This document shows positions 45,372 to 53,397 of a DNA stretch of 64,000 nucleotides, in pieces. The DNA comes from Metallosphaera sedula DSM 5348 (GTDB lineage: Archaea > Thermoproteota > Thermoprotei_A > Sulfolobales > Sulfolobaceae). Where the stretch lies: the NCBI RefSeq assembly GCF_000016605.1, contig NC_009440.1, positions 806,001 through 870,000 of the forward strand, written 5' to 3'. The position numbers were made by a program, and so were the translations under genes. The stretch's first letter is position 1. Each line of letters starts with the position of its first letter. The notes beneath the pieces were generated by a model. The model was given only the letters and a program-made list of their open reading frames with translations, made no database searches and had not been told where the DNA came from.

Positions 45372-46511
45372 ATGTTAAATCCATTAGCATTAGATACTAT
45401 CGATCTAAAGGTGAAAATTAGCGATGGTAAGGTAGTATATGCCAAGTCATCTGGAAATAAACTGAGGGGATACGAAAGGATGTTTATCGGTAAGGATCCG
45501 AGGGAACTCCCAGATATTATCCCTAGGGTACTCTCTACATGCGCGCAGTCCCATACCTTTGCCTACATCAAGGCTGTGGGAAACAATAACTTGGATCTTA
45601 TAGGAAATCTAATGGTGAGTCTAGAGATAATCGAAAGTAACATAAAACATCCCTACGCGTATTGGCTGCCGTATTTGGGTGGGGTAGAGTATGAGTTTCC
45701 AGGGGGGAAGAAATTCAGGAAGGTATCCCACGCAAGCAGAAAAATAAGGGCTATAATGGAGAAAATAGGCGGAAAATGGCCCTCAGTGGACTACGTCAAA
45801 AAGGGCACTAAGCTATCCTTTACCAGGGAGGAACTGAAGGATGTAATAAGTTTCCTCGAAAGCGACATGCTGGGCATGAGTCTCCAGGACTTCTTGGGTA
45901 TTAAAGAGCTAGAGGAGCTTAGAGGGGATATTAGATATCTTAATGCGGAGTACTGGAGAGCCGGTTTAGGAAGATACGCGTCAGCGTGGGCCCAACTGGA
46001 TGTCTCCAAGATAGATGACCAGGGTGATAGGGTATTGTATGACGGGACATTGGTTGAAGTTGGACCGCTGGCACAAGCTCTCACATTTGACGACATGATA
46101 GTTAAACTACATAGGGATATGGGACCATCGCCTCTATTGAGGGAATTGGCTAGAGTTAGGGTAGCAGCTAAATTGATACTTGGTTTACAGGATCTAGAAA
46201 TTGAGTCCGAAGGATTGCATATACGCGGAGATGGAATTGGATATCTAGAGTCCATAAGGGGAGTTCTAGTTCATCAGGTGAAGGTAAAGGACAAGGTGGT
46301 TGAGTACAGAGTGATTCAACCCACAACATTTAATGCCTCTCCTGGAGGAGCGTTGGAAAATGCCGTTTTGGGAATTCCGGTTCGTAACTATAGAAATCCG
46401 TGGGAGATTTCCCTAGCCGTGAGCTCCTTGGATTCCTGTTTCATTACTAATGTTGAGGTTTATCTGGATGACAAATACCTATTTACCAAGAGAGTAGGAG
46501 GGTTTTGCTGA
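45372..46511 (+). CDS. degenerate [NiFe] hydrogenase large-subunit paralogue, HupK/HoxV-like
   Basis: 379 residues with the large-subunit fold. The L1 motif, normally R-x-C-x2-C, reads RVLSTCAQSH: Cys57 aligns with the second Cys and the first is Leu54. The L2 motif, normally D-x-C-x2-C-x2-H, reads LDSCFITNVE: Cys356 stays, the second Cys is Thr359 and the cleavage-site His is Glu362. So only two of four Ni-Fe ligands remain, and no processing tail exists; the protein ends in a Cys (residue 379). Pairing with the genuine large subunit is implied by GGVEYEFPGG, RVAAKLI and NASPGGALEN blocks. HupK/HoxV proteins of bacterial uptake hydrogenases are scaffolds for the Fe(CN)2CO centre, and I infer a similar role. 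Confidence 0.8.
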   Translation: MLNPLALDTIDLKVKISDGKVVYAKSSGNKLRGYERMFIGKDPRELPDIIPRVLSTCAQSHTFAYIKAVGNNNLDLIGNLMVSLEIIESNIKHPYAYWLPYLGGVEYEFPGGKKFRKVSHASRKIRAIMEKIGGKWPSVDYVKKGTKLSFTREELKDVISFLESDMLGMSLQDFLGIKELEELRGDIRYLNAEYWRAGLGRYASAWAQLDVSKIDDQGDRVLYDGTLVEVGPLAQALTFDDMIVKLHRDMGPSPLLRELARVRVAAKLILGLQDLEIESEGLHIRGDGIGYLESIRGVLVHQVKVKDKVVEYRVIQPTTFNASPGGALENAVLGIPVRNYRNPWEISLAVSSLDSCFITNVEVYLDDKYLFTKRVGGFC

Positions 46512-46595
46512 CTTGTTGGATTACTCAGTTTAACTCTAGAATTTTACCTGAAATACAGGGTATGGGTCCTTGTTGCCTTTTTTTGGGGTGAAAAT

Positions 46596-46973
46596 CTAGT
46601 GAGCCCTAGACATTTTCTCCACAATTCTCTGAGCAACCAGTTTAATACCCTCAAAGGTAAGCGTAATAGTGTTTTCATTTACCTCAATTAGTCCTGCCGA
46701 GAGTAAGTCCTTGAGGGTATTCTCTCCTATCTCTTCCTTTCTAGTCTCCTTATTAAATGCCATGTTCATATAGATGGTCTGTAACGCGTCAAGGAGACCA
46801 TAGAGTTTTGAGAGTTCCCTAAGTCCCTTTTCGGTTAGGTATAAAAATTGGCCCTCTTGTTTTATTAATCCATCTTCTATCAACTTTTCCACATCTACCT
46901 TTTCCATGACTAGCTCCTCCCTCCTTCTAGGAGCCACATTTATTTCTTCGAGAGCAAGCAGCTCAGAAAGCAT
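46596..46973 (-). CDS. winged-helix-like protein downstream of the short protease
   Basis: 125 residues. Two repeats of a winged-helix-like pattern are visible: VEKLIEDGLIKQEGQFLYLTEKGLREL and LKDLLSAGLIEVNENTITLTFEGIKL, each ending in a beta hairpin and a helix. There is no Cys-based metal site. It is the last gene of the hynS-hynL-protease unit and overlaps the protease gene by 34 bases. It may sense or regulate hydrogenase genes, or be a protein-interaction module. I do not recognise a specific family. Confidence 0.65.
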   Translation of the reverse strand: MLSELLALEEINVAPRRREELVMEKVDVEKLIEDGLIKQEGQFLYLTEKGLRELSKLYGLLDALQTIYMNMAFNKETRKEEIGENTLKDLLSAGLIEVNENTITLTFEGIKLVAQRIVEKMSRAH

Positions 46974-47275
46974 CTTGCCACCTCCCTGTACTCAGGGGAG
47001 AACGCTACTATTGTTATCGCTCCCTTCCTTCCCCTTAACCTTGCTCTAATTAAGTAGTCTTCCAACTCGGAGTAGGAAAGTATTCCAGGATAAAGGTCCT
47101 TGAGTCCCACAACTAAGAACTTAACTGACTTTGAGGAATCTACTATAATTACTTCATCGTCCATAAAACCTTCAAGGGCTTCCAAGTTAGATCCAACAAA
47201 TGTACCTCCGAACTCTTCCACAATCTTCCCCGCATCGTCACCGAAGATCTCGTTTCCTATACCTACGAGCTTCAT
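46940..47275 (-). CDS. short hydrogenase maturation protease-like protein (M52)
   Basis: 111 residues from ATG 47275; the ATG overlaps the hynL stop (ATGA). The motif VGIGNEIFGDDAGK near residue 3-16 is the M52 opening, and VIIVDSSKSVKFLV holds the second Asp. The family is usually 150-170 residues, and the His-containing segment is hard to find here: no H is present in the protein from the chosen start. It could still process HynL, being translationally coupled to it, or it may bind nickel or the C-terminal tail without cleaving. A longer frame to 47335 is out of the question because it overlaps hynL. Confidence 0.7.
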   Translation of the reverse strand: MKLVGIGNEIFGDDAGKIVEEFGGTFVGSNLEALEGFMDDEVIIVDSSKSVKFLVVGLKDLYPGILSYSELEDYLIRARLRGRKGAITIVAFSPEYREVARCFLSCLLSKK

Positions 47276-48813
47276 AGTCTCATCGAGAGTATCTCTTTTC
47301 CGCCGTCTAAGACATGAACGTTGCATACCATACATGCATCATGTGACCTGACAATATGAGCTACCTCTATGGGATTGTTGGGATTCTCCACCTCTGTTCC
47401 CTGAAGTGCTATGGATAAATGGCTTGGGTTACCGAAGGGATCTTCTGGCCCCATGTTAATCTGAGTTGGTGTAACGACCTGGTAGTTCTTAATTTTTCCC
47501 TCTTCTATCACGAGCCAGTGACCTAGGGAACCTCTGGACGCCTCAACCAGACCATAACCTCTTCCAGATAGTTTTTCCTCAGGTTTTATGTACGTAATTT
47601 CATCGTACTCGTAGCTTTCCAACTCCTCTCTCATGATCTCATGGATTCGGGCGAGTCTAACAATTCTAGCTATTTCCCTAGCGAGAACGCTGGTTCCAAT
47701 CCTATAAACTAGATCTGTCATTAATGGGTCTCCTGCTACTACCATCATTGCTAAGGCTCCAACTTCCGGAGCCACGTACTTCCCACCTAGTTTATATCTA
47801 AAAGCCTTGGTAAAAGTGTATTTTCCCTTGGATTCCGGTGGTAGGGGCGTTGTTTCGCCATTATAAGGATGAAGCCCAACCTTATCTCCCTGTTCATAGG
47901 AGTAAAAAGAGTGGGAAACAAACTCCACTATGTTCTCCTCTTTAATTTGATGAATCTCGCGAGTCCTAAGATCCAGTAAACCCTCCCTAAACCTCTTTTT
48001 TTCTACGTGTGATGCGGGGTCATAATGTTCTGGAAGCGTCACATGTCCGTAACTCATGAGGTACTGTGAGCCACTACCTATCTTATCCCATTTCATTTCT
48101 AGCCCGTAGTTCCAGATCTTGGAAATATCTCCATTGGGATAGTCCTTGGCCCACTGGTCCAGATCCCTTTTGCTCTTCACTTGGAGAAACTGGTCTAGGG
48201 GACCTCCCAGAATCACTTTTTCCAGGAACTCTGCAGTAATAGATGCGAGAATAGATTTGGCCTTTATTATGTCATTGCTGAGCGGATCAGTGGTAACGCC
48301 TCCTGGAACCATAGCTGAACCATGTGGCCACTGTCCACCAAATATTGCATAGATCTCGGTGTATCTTTTAGACCAGGCTACTGCCTGTTTGTATGACTGA
48401 CCTAGATATGGAGCCCATCTAAGCACTATGTCCCTGTAAAACCCCATCTTTTCATATTTCAGATTGACCGTATCTATAAGGAACATGAGGTAGGTATGTC
48501 TGACGTCATTTTGTCCCATTTCGGCTAACGTCATCACATTTCTCAACCTCACAGCGTTGGGCGGAACACTCGCCCCATAGGCCATCTCTAGGGCCTTCGC
48601 CGCAGAAAGCAGATGTGAACCCCCGCATATACCACATATTCTCGGGGTTATAACCAAGGAATCCATGGGGAATTTTCCCTTAAGGATTATCTCTATTCCC
48701 CTGAACAGCCTAGACATGGGAAAGGCCTTTACAACTTTCTTTCCCTCAAAAACTACCTTAAGGTCCAAGTCCCCTTCTACCCTATTGAGTGGACTTATTA
48801 CTTTCTCATTCAA
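47272..48813 (-). CDS. hynL: [NiFe] hydrogenase large subunit HynL
   Basis: 513 residues. Ni-Fe ligands are Cys60 and Cys63 (RICGICGGSH) and Cys494 and Cys497 (DACMVCNVH). After His500 a 13-residue tail (VLDGGKEILSMRL) is expected to be removed by a maturation protease. The usual blocks NRVEGDLDLKV at the N-terminus and GALAMMVVAGDP in the middle are present. It uses H2 oxidation chemistry typical of uptake enzymes. The small subunit lacks a Tat signal, so the enzyme is probably cytoplasmic or on the inner membrane face, in line with the Group 2e type of aerobic Crenarchaeota. ATG 48813 overlaps hynS by 8 bases. Confidence 0.95.
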   Translation of the reverse strand: MNEKVISPLNRVEGDLDLKVVFEGKKVVKAFPMSRLFRGIEIILKGKFPMDSLVITPRICGICGGSHLLSAAKALEMAYGASVPPNAVRLRNVMTLAEMGQNDVRHTYLMFLIDTVNLKYEKMGFYRDIVLRWAPYLGQSYKQAVAWSKRYTEIYAIFGGQWPHGSAMVPGGVTTDPLSNDIIKAKSILASITAEFLEKVILGGPLDQFLQVKSKRDLDQWAKDYPNGDISKIWNYGLEMKWDKIGSGSQYLMSYGHVTLPEHYDPASHVEKKRFREGLLDLRTREIHQIKEENIVEFVSHSFYSYEQGDKVGLHPYNGETTPLPPESKGKYTFTKAFRYKLGGKYVAPEVGALAMMVVAGDPLMTDLVYRIGTSVLAREIARIVRLARIHEIMREELESYEYDEITYIKPEEKLSGRGYGLVEASRGSLGHWLVIEEGKIKNYQVVTPTQINMGPEDPFGNPSHLSIALQGTEVENPNNPIEVAHIVRSHDACMVCNVHVLDGGKEILSMRL

Positions 48814-49774
48814 TCCAATCTCCCTTCTTTCTTATCAGTGGTCTCTCCAAGAACTGTGGAGCAGCTCCCCGAGCTATCGCTGCAAAGGTTACATATGCCC
48901 CCTTGGAAACACCCAAGGGTAATCTCCTTGGAATTCCTGATCTGTTCTTCTCTGTTTTGAAAAAGTTAAAGGTTGGAAAATCAAATTCTGTACATCCCAT
49001 ACACGGTGTGCCAACCCTGGTCTTACTGCTCTGATTATTCCAGAGAATGTTATTGCACGAGCTTCTAGTGTATGATCCCCTACATCCTAGATCGAAGAAC
49101 AGACATCCTTCTTTATGTCCAAATTCCTTAGTTGATATTTTATAAGTGAAATATGGTTGTCTGGGACAACCGAATTGAGTAGTTGTGGCGTAAAATATTC
49201 TAGGTCTATTAAATTCATCTAACATTTCTTGATTCATCTCTCCCCTTAGGATGAGTGTCAAGGTAGTGATAAGCCACTCAGGATGAACTGGACAACCTGA
49301 GAGATTTATAACTGGAAGCCCCGACTTACACCTGAAATCCTTTCCTAAGAAACCGCTCATCTCCTTTCTGTGAAATTGCAGCCCGGTTGATTCGGTTGGA
49401 TTCGGATCTGCTGCAGGTATTCCACCAAAGCTGGCGCAGTCACCCACAGCCACAATGTAGTTTGCTTGGGGTGCAATTTCCCTGACCCACCACATCATTG
49501 GCTTTCCAGCAAACATATTAAATGTGCCCTTTCCTGCAGGTCCCCTCACAATAGAACCCTCAAAAAGGAGAATATCTAGATTTATTTTCCCCTCGATTAT
49601 CGATTCTAATATTTTCTTTAAATCCCTGCCACATTCCTGTGAGAGCGACGGATGCCAGAGAAGTTTCACATTGTTCTGATAGAGGAAGGATAGTATATCG
49701 GGATCAGATGCGTTTAGGACAGAGAGAGTATTCCCTCCACACGCTCCCCCTTGTAGCCACAAGAGGTTCTTCAT
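48806..49774 (-). CDS. hynS: [NiFe] hydrogenase small subunit HynS
   Basis: 322 residues; the FeS electron relay. The proximal cluster motif at the N-terminus normally reads C-x2-C (GGCGGCT); here it is GGACGGNT, so Cys12 is followed by Asn15 instead of the second Cys. The other proximal Cys are in CASFGG and LSGCPVHPEW. Distal/medial ligands are in FGHKEGCLFFDLGCRG, SSCNNILWN and TPCMGCTEFDFP. There is no twin-arginine signal at the N-terminus, so it is not exported. It opens the unit hynS-hynL-protease-wHTH. Predicted class: Group 2e-like. Confidence 0.94.
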   Translation of the reverse strand: MKNLLWLQGGACGGNTLSVLNASDPDILSFLYQNNVKLLWHPSLSQECGRDLKKILESIIEGKINLDILLFEGSIVRGPAGKGTFNMFAGKPMMWWVREIAPQANYIVAVGDCASFGGIPAADPNPTESTGLQFHRKEMSGFLGKDFRCKSGLPVINLSGCPVHPEWLITTLTLILRGEMNQEMLDEFNRPRIFYATTTQFGCPRQPYFTYKISTKEFGHKEGCLFFDLGCRGSYTRSSCNNILWNNQSSKTRVGTPCMGCTEFDFPTFNFFKTEKNRSGIPRRLPLGVSKGAYVTFAAIARGAAPQFLERPLIRKKGDWIE

Positions 49775-50094
49775 TATTATCTACTAACTCCTAAAAATAA
49801 TAAGGTTTAGTTTAATGGGATGTTACCAGAATTTGGAGTGCATAAACTCAAGTGATTTTATGCGAATTAGTTTTTATCTAGATGTGAACTGCCTCATATC
49901 GTCTTTCTAATATTTTATGTATGTATAACGACAGGTGTGTTGGTAATTCACGCAATGATTTAAAAAGTGAAAATTGGCTGGGTGCGGTGAATAAACTATA
50001 TCATTATTGAATACATTATCGCATCCCCATTAAATGTTTCAACTTTTATTCTTTTGACGAAAATTTTTAAATACTAGGGTTCGAATATATTTAT
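49775..50094. promoter_or_regulatory. divergent spacer between hynS and DUF1641 gene
   Basis: About 320 AT-rich bases. For the plus-strand DUF1641 gene, TTTTTAAATA at about 50067-50076 lies about 24 bases before ATG 50095, so that transcript is likely leaderless. For hynS, AGGAG about 12 bases upstream of ATG 49774 could serve as ribosome-binding site. The region could hold regulator sites for the nearby HxlR protein; no long palindrome was noticed. Confidence 0.5.
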
Positions 50095-50589
50095 ATGTCA
50101 AATAGAGACGATGACTACAGGGAAGGAGTAGAAAAATTAAAGGAGATAGTTGCATACTTAAATTCGACAGGAATTCTAGATAGTGTATTGGATTTTGTTA
50201 GCGACGAGGAGAAAGTTAGATCTTTTCTGCGATCAAGTACATATAGGGCCATCGTCGAAATGCTCGGCACCCTTAAGGACATGATAGATAGGGGTGAGGT
50301 AGACTCTGAGGACTTTACCAACGGGTTAATCGCCATCGCTAAGCACTTAGACAAGATAGGAAAGGTAATAACAATTCTCGACAAGAATGGCGTACTAGAT
50401 GTAATAACTTCAGGTCTCTCAAAGGCTGCCGAAGCTATGGTTAGGAGTAATAGACAATCTAACATTGTGGAATTCCTAGCGTCCCTTGATGATCCAGATG
50501 TTAAGAAGACCTTAGCCTATTTGAGGTACATGTTAAAGGAACTTGGTAGTTCGGCGGAACCAGTGCTTAATAACGGTCAACAGAAATAG
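50095..50589 (+). CDS. DUF1641 family protein
   Basis: 164 residues, all helical. The C-terminal FLASLDDPDVKKTLAYLRYMLKELGSS matches the DUF1641 signature (L-x-D-P-D-V-x-x-x-L-x-x-L). Members of this family are found near hydrogenases and formate dehydrogenases in bacteria and archaea; the function is not established. It is divergent from hynS and probably co-regulated with it. Confidence 0.8.
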   Translation: MSNRDDDYREGVEKLKEIVAYLNSTGILDSVLDFVSDEEKVRSFLRSSTYRAIVEMLGTLKDMIDRGEVDSEDFTNGLIAIAKHLDKIGKVITILDKNGVLDVITSGLSKAAEAMVRSNRQSNIVEFLASLDDPDVKKTLAYLRYMLKELGSSAEPVLNNGQQK

Positions 50590-50933
50590 TCCTTCGGGGA
50601 ATTAGGGCTAATCAAGTTCGAGAGTTCCAAGAGAATTAACATCGCATTCTTAATTGCCCTTCCTTGGACAGTGAGAGAATAGATAGTGGCAACAGGCCTA
50701 CTATTGACAACCTCTCTCTGCACAATACCGTTATGTTCTAGCTCCTTGAGTCTTATGGATAGAGCCCTTTGTGTCAATCCATCTACCTTTCTTAGTATTT
50801 CGCTAAATCTCATTTTTCCATATTTGTCTAGAAGTACTAAGATACTTAACGTATATTTCTTGGTTATCAAATCGTATACTGCGGGTGTATATGTGGTGCA
50901 AAGATCTCCGTCATCTTTGAGGCAACAATCCAT
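50577..50933 (-). CDS. HxlR-family transcription regulator
   Basis: 118 residues. ITKKYTLSILVLLDKYGKMRFSEI and LRKVDGLTQRALSIRLKELEHNGIVQREVV are the winged-helix pattern of HxlR proteins, with two N-terminal Cys-rich segments (MDCCLKD, DLCTTY) that might sense redox or metal state. It converges with the DUF1641 gene with a 13-base overlap and lies inside the hydrogenase island, so control of hyn or hyp genes is likely but unproven. Confidence 0.82.
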   Translation of the reverse strand: MDCCLKDDGDLCTTYTPAVYDLITKKYTLSILVLLDKYGKMRFSEILRKVDGLTQRALSIRLKELEHNGIVQREVVNSRPVATIYSLTVQGRAIKNAMLILLELSNLISPNSPKDYFC

Positions 50934-50961
50934 AGGTTACAACTGGTTAACAGCTTAAAAA

Positions 50962-51303
50962 TTATAGCTGAGAATGCTGGATATTGTTTGCATCAAGATC
51001 GGAGTATTTTGCAAAGATATTGTCTAACCTGTTTACTATTTCAGCGATTCTTTCCGTTTTCCCATTGGAAACTAATGAGAACATTTCGTCTAAGATATCA
51101 GAGAAAATTGTGTAAAGACCAGACTCTTCTATCAGTTTAACTACATCCTCCCTTAACTCGATTTCCGGATCTAGGATATCCATTATGGCCAAGGCTAATC
51201 TTATGACGCTACTTAGCAAGAATGATAAGGCGATAACTTCGTCATCGCTTTCCTTGGCAAATTGAAGAATGAATTTAGACAGTAAATAATTATATTGATC
51301 CAT
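50962..51303 (-). CDS. helical protein, last gene of the hypE-hypD unit
   Basis: 113 residues, all helical. No metal motif or catalytic residue pattern was seen. Its ATG at 51303 overlaps the MIP18-like gene by 14 bases. The segment ILDEMFSLVSNGKTERIAEIVNRLDNIF is faintly like DUF1641. The position as the end of an operon with hypE, hypC and hypD indicates a hydrogenase-related role, but the function is unknown. Confidence 0.55.
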   Translation of the reverse strand: MDQYNYLLSKFILQFAKESDDEVIALSFLLSSVIRLALAIMDILDPEIELREDVVKLIEESGLYTIFSDILDEMFSLVSNGKTERIAEIVNRLDNIFAKYSDLDANNIQHSQL

Positions 51304-51571
51304 TGTTGCCTAGCCTCTTAATTCTTTCATTTATCTCCTTCCCCAAGAAATATCTCTCTACAATTACTTCAGCTCCCTGTATCCTCCTGGCTATATCCAT
51401 TGCCACCTTTATTACAAGTATAGGTGGAACAAACGGAGACGGAGGAGTGTAAATAATCCTCAGCTTTTCAGATCTTTCTATCCTCAACAGTCCCAGTTTA
51501 ACGGCAGGAACCCCGCTCTCAGGCTCTATTACATGACTCAAAGCTTCAATGAGATCCAGGTCTTCCCCCAA
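51290..51571 (-). CDS. MIP18/SufT-like (DUF59) protein
   Basis: 93 residues. LIEALSHVIEPESGVPAVKLGLLR is the opening of the MIP18 family (V-x-D-P-E-x-G ... V-x-L-G-L), which assists Fe-S cluster assembly. The typical Cys in the P-G-C-P loop is replaced by Phe here (TPPSPFVPP), so cluster binding through that Cys is lost. It overlaps the aldolase-like gene upstream by 26 bases, within a hypE-led operon. A role in cluster loading of hydrogenase or HypD is conceivable. Confidence 0.75.
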   Translation of the reverse strand: MGEDLDLIEALSHVIEPESGVPAVKLGLLRIERSEKLRIIYTPPSPFVPPILVIKVAMDIARRIQGAEVIVERYFLGKEINERIKRLGNNGSI

Positions 51572-52265
51572 ACTTCACCGCCCTTATATACCTAGCTCCA
51601 GGTTTTCTTAAATCTGTTTGCGAAAGCTTGTACTTAATTCCACCCAAGGCCAAAGACGCTACGTTAAATCGTGACCATTCTTCCATTATCTCTGCGAAGG
51701 CCCGCGCCTCATGAACACAAGCGCCCACTGAAATGATACCGTGATTCATCAGGATCACGATTCTAGGTACTTTGGCCCCCTCTCCTCTTACTGCCTCTCC
51801 CACATTTCTAGCCAACTCCACTGTCCCTGGATGGGAATACGGTATTATCTTTATATCTCCCAGTATAGCCGCAGCCTCGCCATGTGTAATTTCAAGATAT
51901 CCGGAAAGGGCAGCTCCCATGGTATAGGGAGGATGGGCATGAATAACCGCATTGACGTCTGGTCTATTCTTGTAAACCTGGAGGTGCATATTTACTTCAA
52001 TGGACGGCCTCAAGTCTCCCTTTATAACATTCCCATCCAAATCAATCTGTACTAGATCCTCAGGTTCAAGTTCAGATCTGGGATAACCCGAGGGGGTTAT
52101 CCATATTTTATCCGAACCTGGTAGTCTGGCGCTTTGATTACCCCCCGCATTACTCACCATCCCCCTCCAATACATTGTCCTCACGCTGAGAACTAGGGCT
52201 CGTTTAAGCTGTTCATCATTAGTTTGGCAAAGTCTACAATACGTGTTACCTAACATGTATACCAT
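51546..52265 (-). CDS. class II aldolase/adducin-like protein
   Basis: 239 residues from ATG 52265, chosen because a strong GGAGGT Shine-Dalgarno lies 6 bases upstream; longer frames overlap hypD. The zinc ligands are in VIHAHPPYTMGA (two His) and LMNHGIIS (third His), with GNQSARL and WITPSGYPRSEL as substrate-binding blocks. The family includes L-fuculose-phosphate aldolase and methylthioribulose-1-phosphate dehydratase. Its presence between hypD and an Fe-S assembly-like gene is unexpected: either it is a passenger gene or it supplies a compound for maturation. Confidence 0.85.
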   Translation of the reverse strand: MVYMLGNTYCRLCQTNDEQLKRALVLSVRTMYWRGMVSNAGGNQSARLPGSDKIWITPSGYPRSELEPEDLVQIDLDGNVIKGDLRPSIEVNMHLQVYKNRPDVNAVIHAHPPYTMGAALSGYLEITHGEAAAILGDIKIIPYSHPGTVELARNVGEAVRGEGAKVPRIVILMNHGIISVGACVHEARAFAEIMEEWSRFNVASLALGGIKYKLSQTDLRKPGARYIRAVKFGGRPGSH

Positions 52266-52269
52266 TTTT

Positions 52270-53397
52270 TTACCTCCTACATCTAGGGCTAACATTAACA
52301 ATTCTATGCGTTGCCCAGATCCAACAGGTTCCTTCCTGTGATACCATTGGAGCTCCCTTCGGATCCTCAGGCTTACATGTTTTCCCATACAATGGACACT
52401 CTGGAGGATCTATAAGTCCCATAACGACCTCTCCACATCTCGCGCCAGCTACATATTCGTCCTTAGATTTCGTCCTGTCCTTTAAGCCGTATTGAACTCT
52501 GGCATCCTTTTTACTGAACTCCTCCTTTAATCTGAATCCCGCCTTAGGGAAAACCGCAACTCCTCTAACATATCCGTCCTCTAGATCGAAAACTCTTTCC
52601 ATAACCTGTTGTGCCTTCACATTACCTTCCCAAGTTACTGATCTGGTGTATTCATTCTCTATCTTTGGTTTACCCTCATCAATTTGCTTTAGAATCATGT
52701 AAATGGACATAAGTACATCTATGGGTTCAAACCCAGTAGCTACCATGGGTTTTTTAGATCTCAGGAAATACTCGTAATAAGGTCTAAGTCCAGTCACAGT
52801 TACCGAATGACCCGCAGATATGAAGGCATCTATCCCTAAGACATTCGAATCCATTACTGAGCCCTGAATAGCCGGGGTATATCTATAGGAAACAAGGAAG
52901 CTCAGGTTGTCCGGAACACCCTTCATCATTTCAAAGGCAGTGGCCGGGGCCGTAGTGTCCATTCCCACTGCGAAGAAAAGGAAATCCTTGTTTGGTTCCC
53001 TTCTAGCCATCTTCACCGCATCTTGCACCCCATATATCACTCTCACATCTCCTCCCATAGCTCTAGCCTCCTCTAGAGACATTTTTGTACCCCTGGCTCT
53101 GCTCATGTCACCATAGGTCGTTACCACTACGCCATCCATGGCGAGCTTGACAGCGTCATCTATGTCAGTAGCAGGCGTTATGCAGACAGGACAACCAGGG
53201 CCTGCCCTAACCTCCACGTTTTCAGGTAGGAGAGATCTTATACCATAGTGGGTTATTGTCCACTCATGGCTTCCACACACGTGCATTATCATTATGTTTT
53301 CCTGGATTTTCTTCGCCAATTCCTCTATTCTCAATCTTAGGGCTTTAGCTAGTGTCGGATCCCTGTAATACTTTAGCAATGACAAGTACTCGCTCAT
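52270..53397 (-). CDS. hypD: hydrogenase maturation protein HypD
   Basis: 375 residues. Cys41 in MHVCGSHEW binds the iron, Cys69 and Cys72 (GPGCPVC) form the redox pair, and the C-terminal [4Fe-4S] ligands are in GARCGEVVMG, PECPLYGKTCKP and QEGTCWIWA. HypD carries the Fe(CN)2CO intermediate with HypC and HypE. The ATG at 53397 overlaps the hypC stop by 4 bases (ATGA). Confidence 0.97.
   Translation of the reverse strand: MSEYLSLLKYYRDPTLAKALRLRIEELAKKIQENIMIMHVCGSHEWTITHYGIRSLLPENVEVRAGPGCPVCITPATDIDDAVKLAMDGVVVTTYGDMSRARGTKMSLEEARAMGGDVRVIYGVQDAVKMARREPNKDFLFFAVGMDTTAPATAFEMMKGVPDNLSFLVSYRYTPAIQGSVMDSNVLGIDAFISAGHSVTVTGLRPYYEYFLRSKKPMVATGFEPIDVLMSIYMILKQIDEGKPKIENEYTRSVTWEGNVKAQQVMERVFDLEDGYVRGVAVFPKAGFRLKEEFSKKDARVQYGLKDRTKSKDEYVAGARCGEVVMGLIDPPECPLYGKTCKPEDPKGAPMVSQEGTCWIWATHRIVNVSPRCRR

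Noticed and set aside
50081-50092. GGTTCGAAT similar to a tRNA T-arm
   Set aside because: No matching acceptor, D or anticodon arms surround it; it is part of the leader region before the DUF1641 gene.
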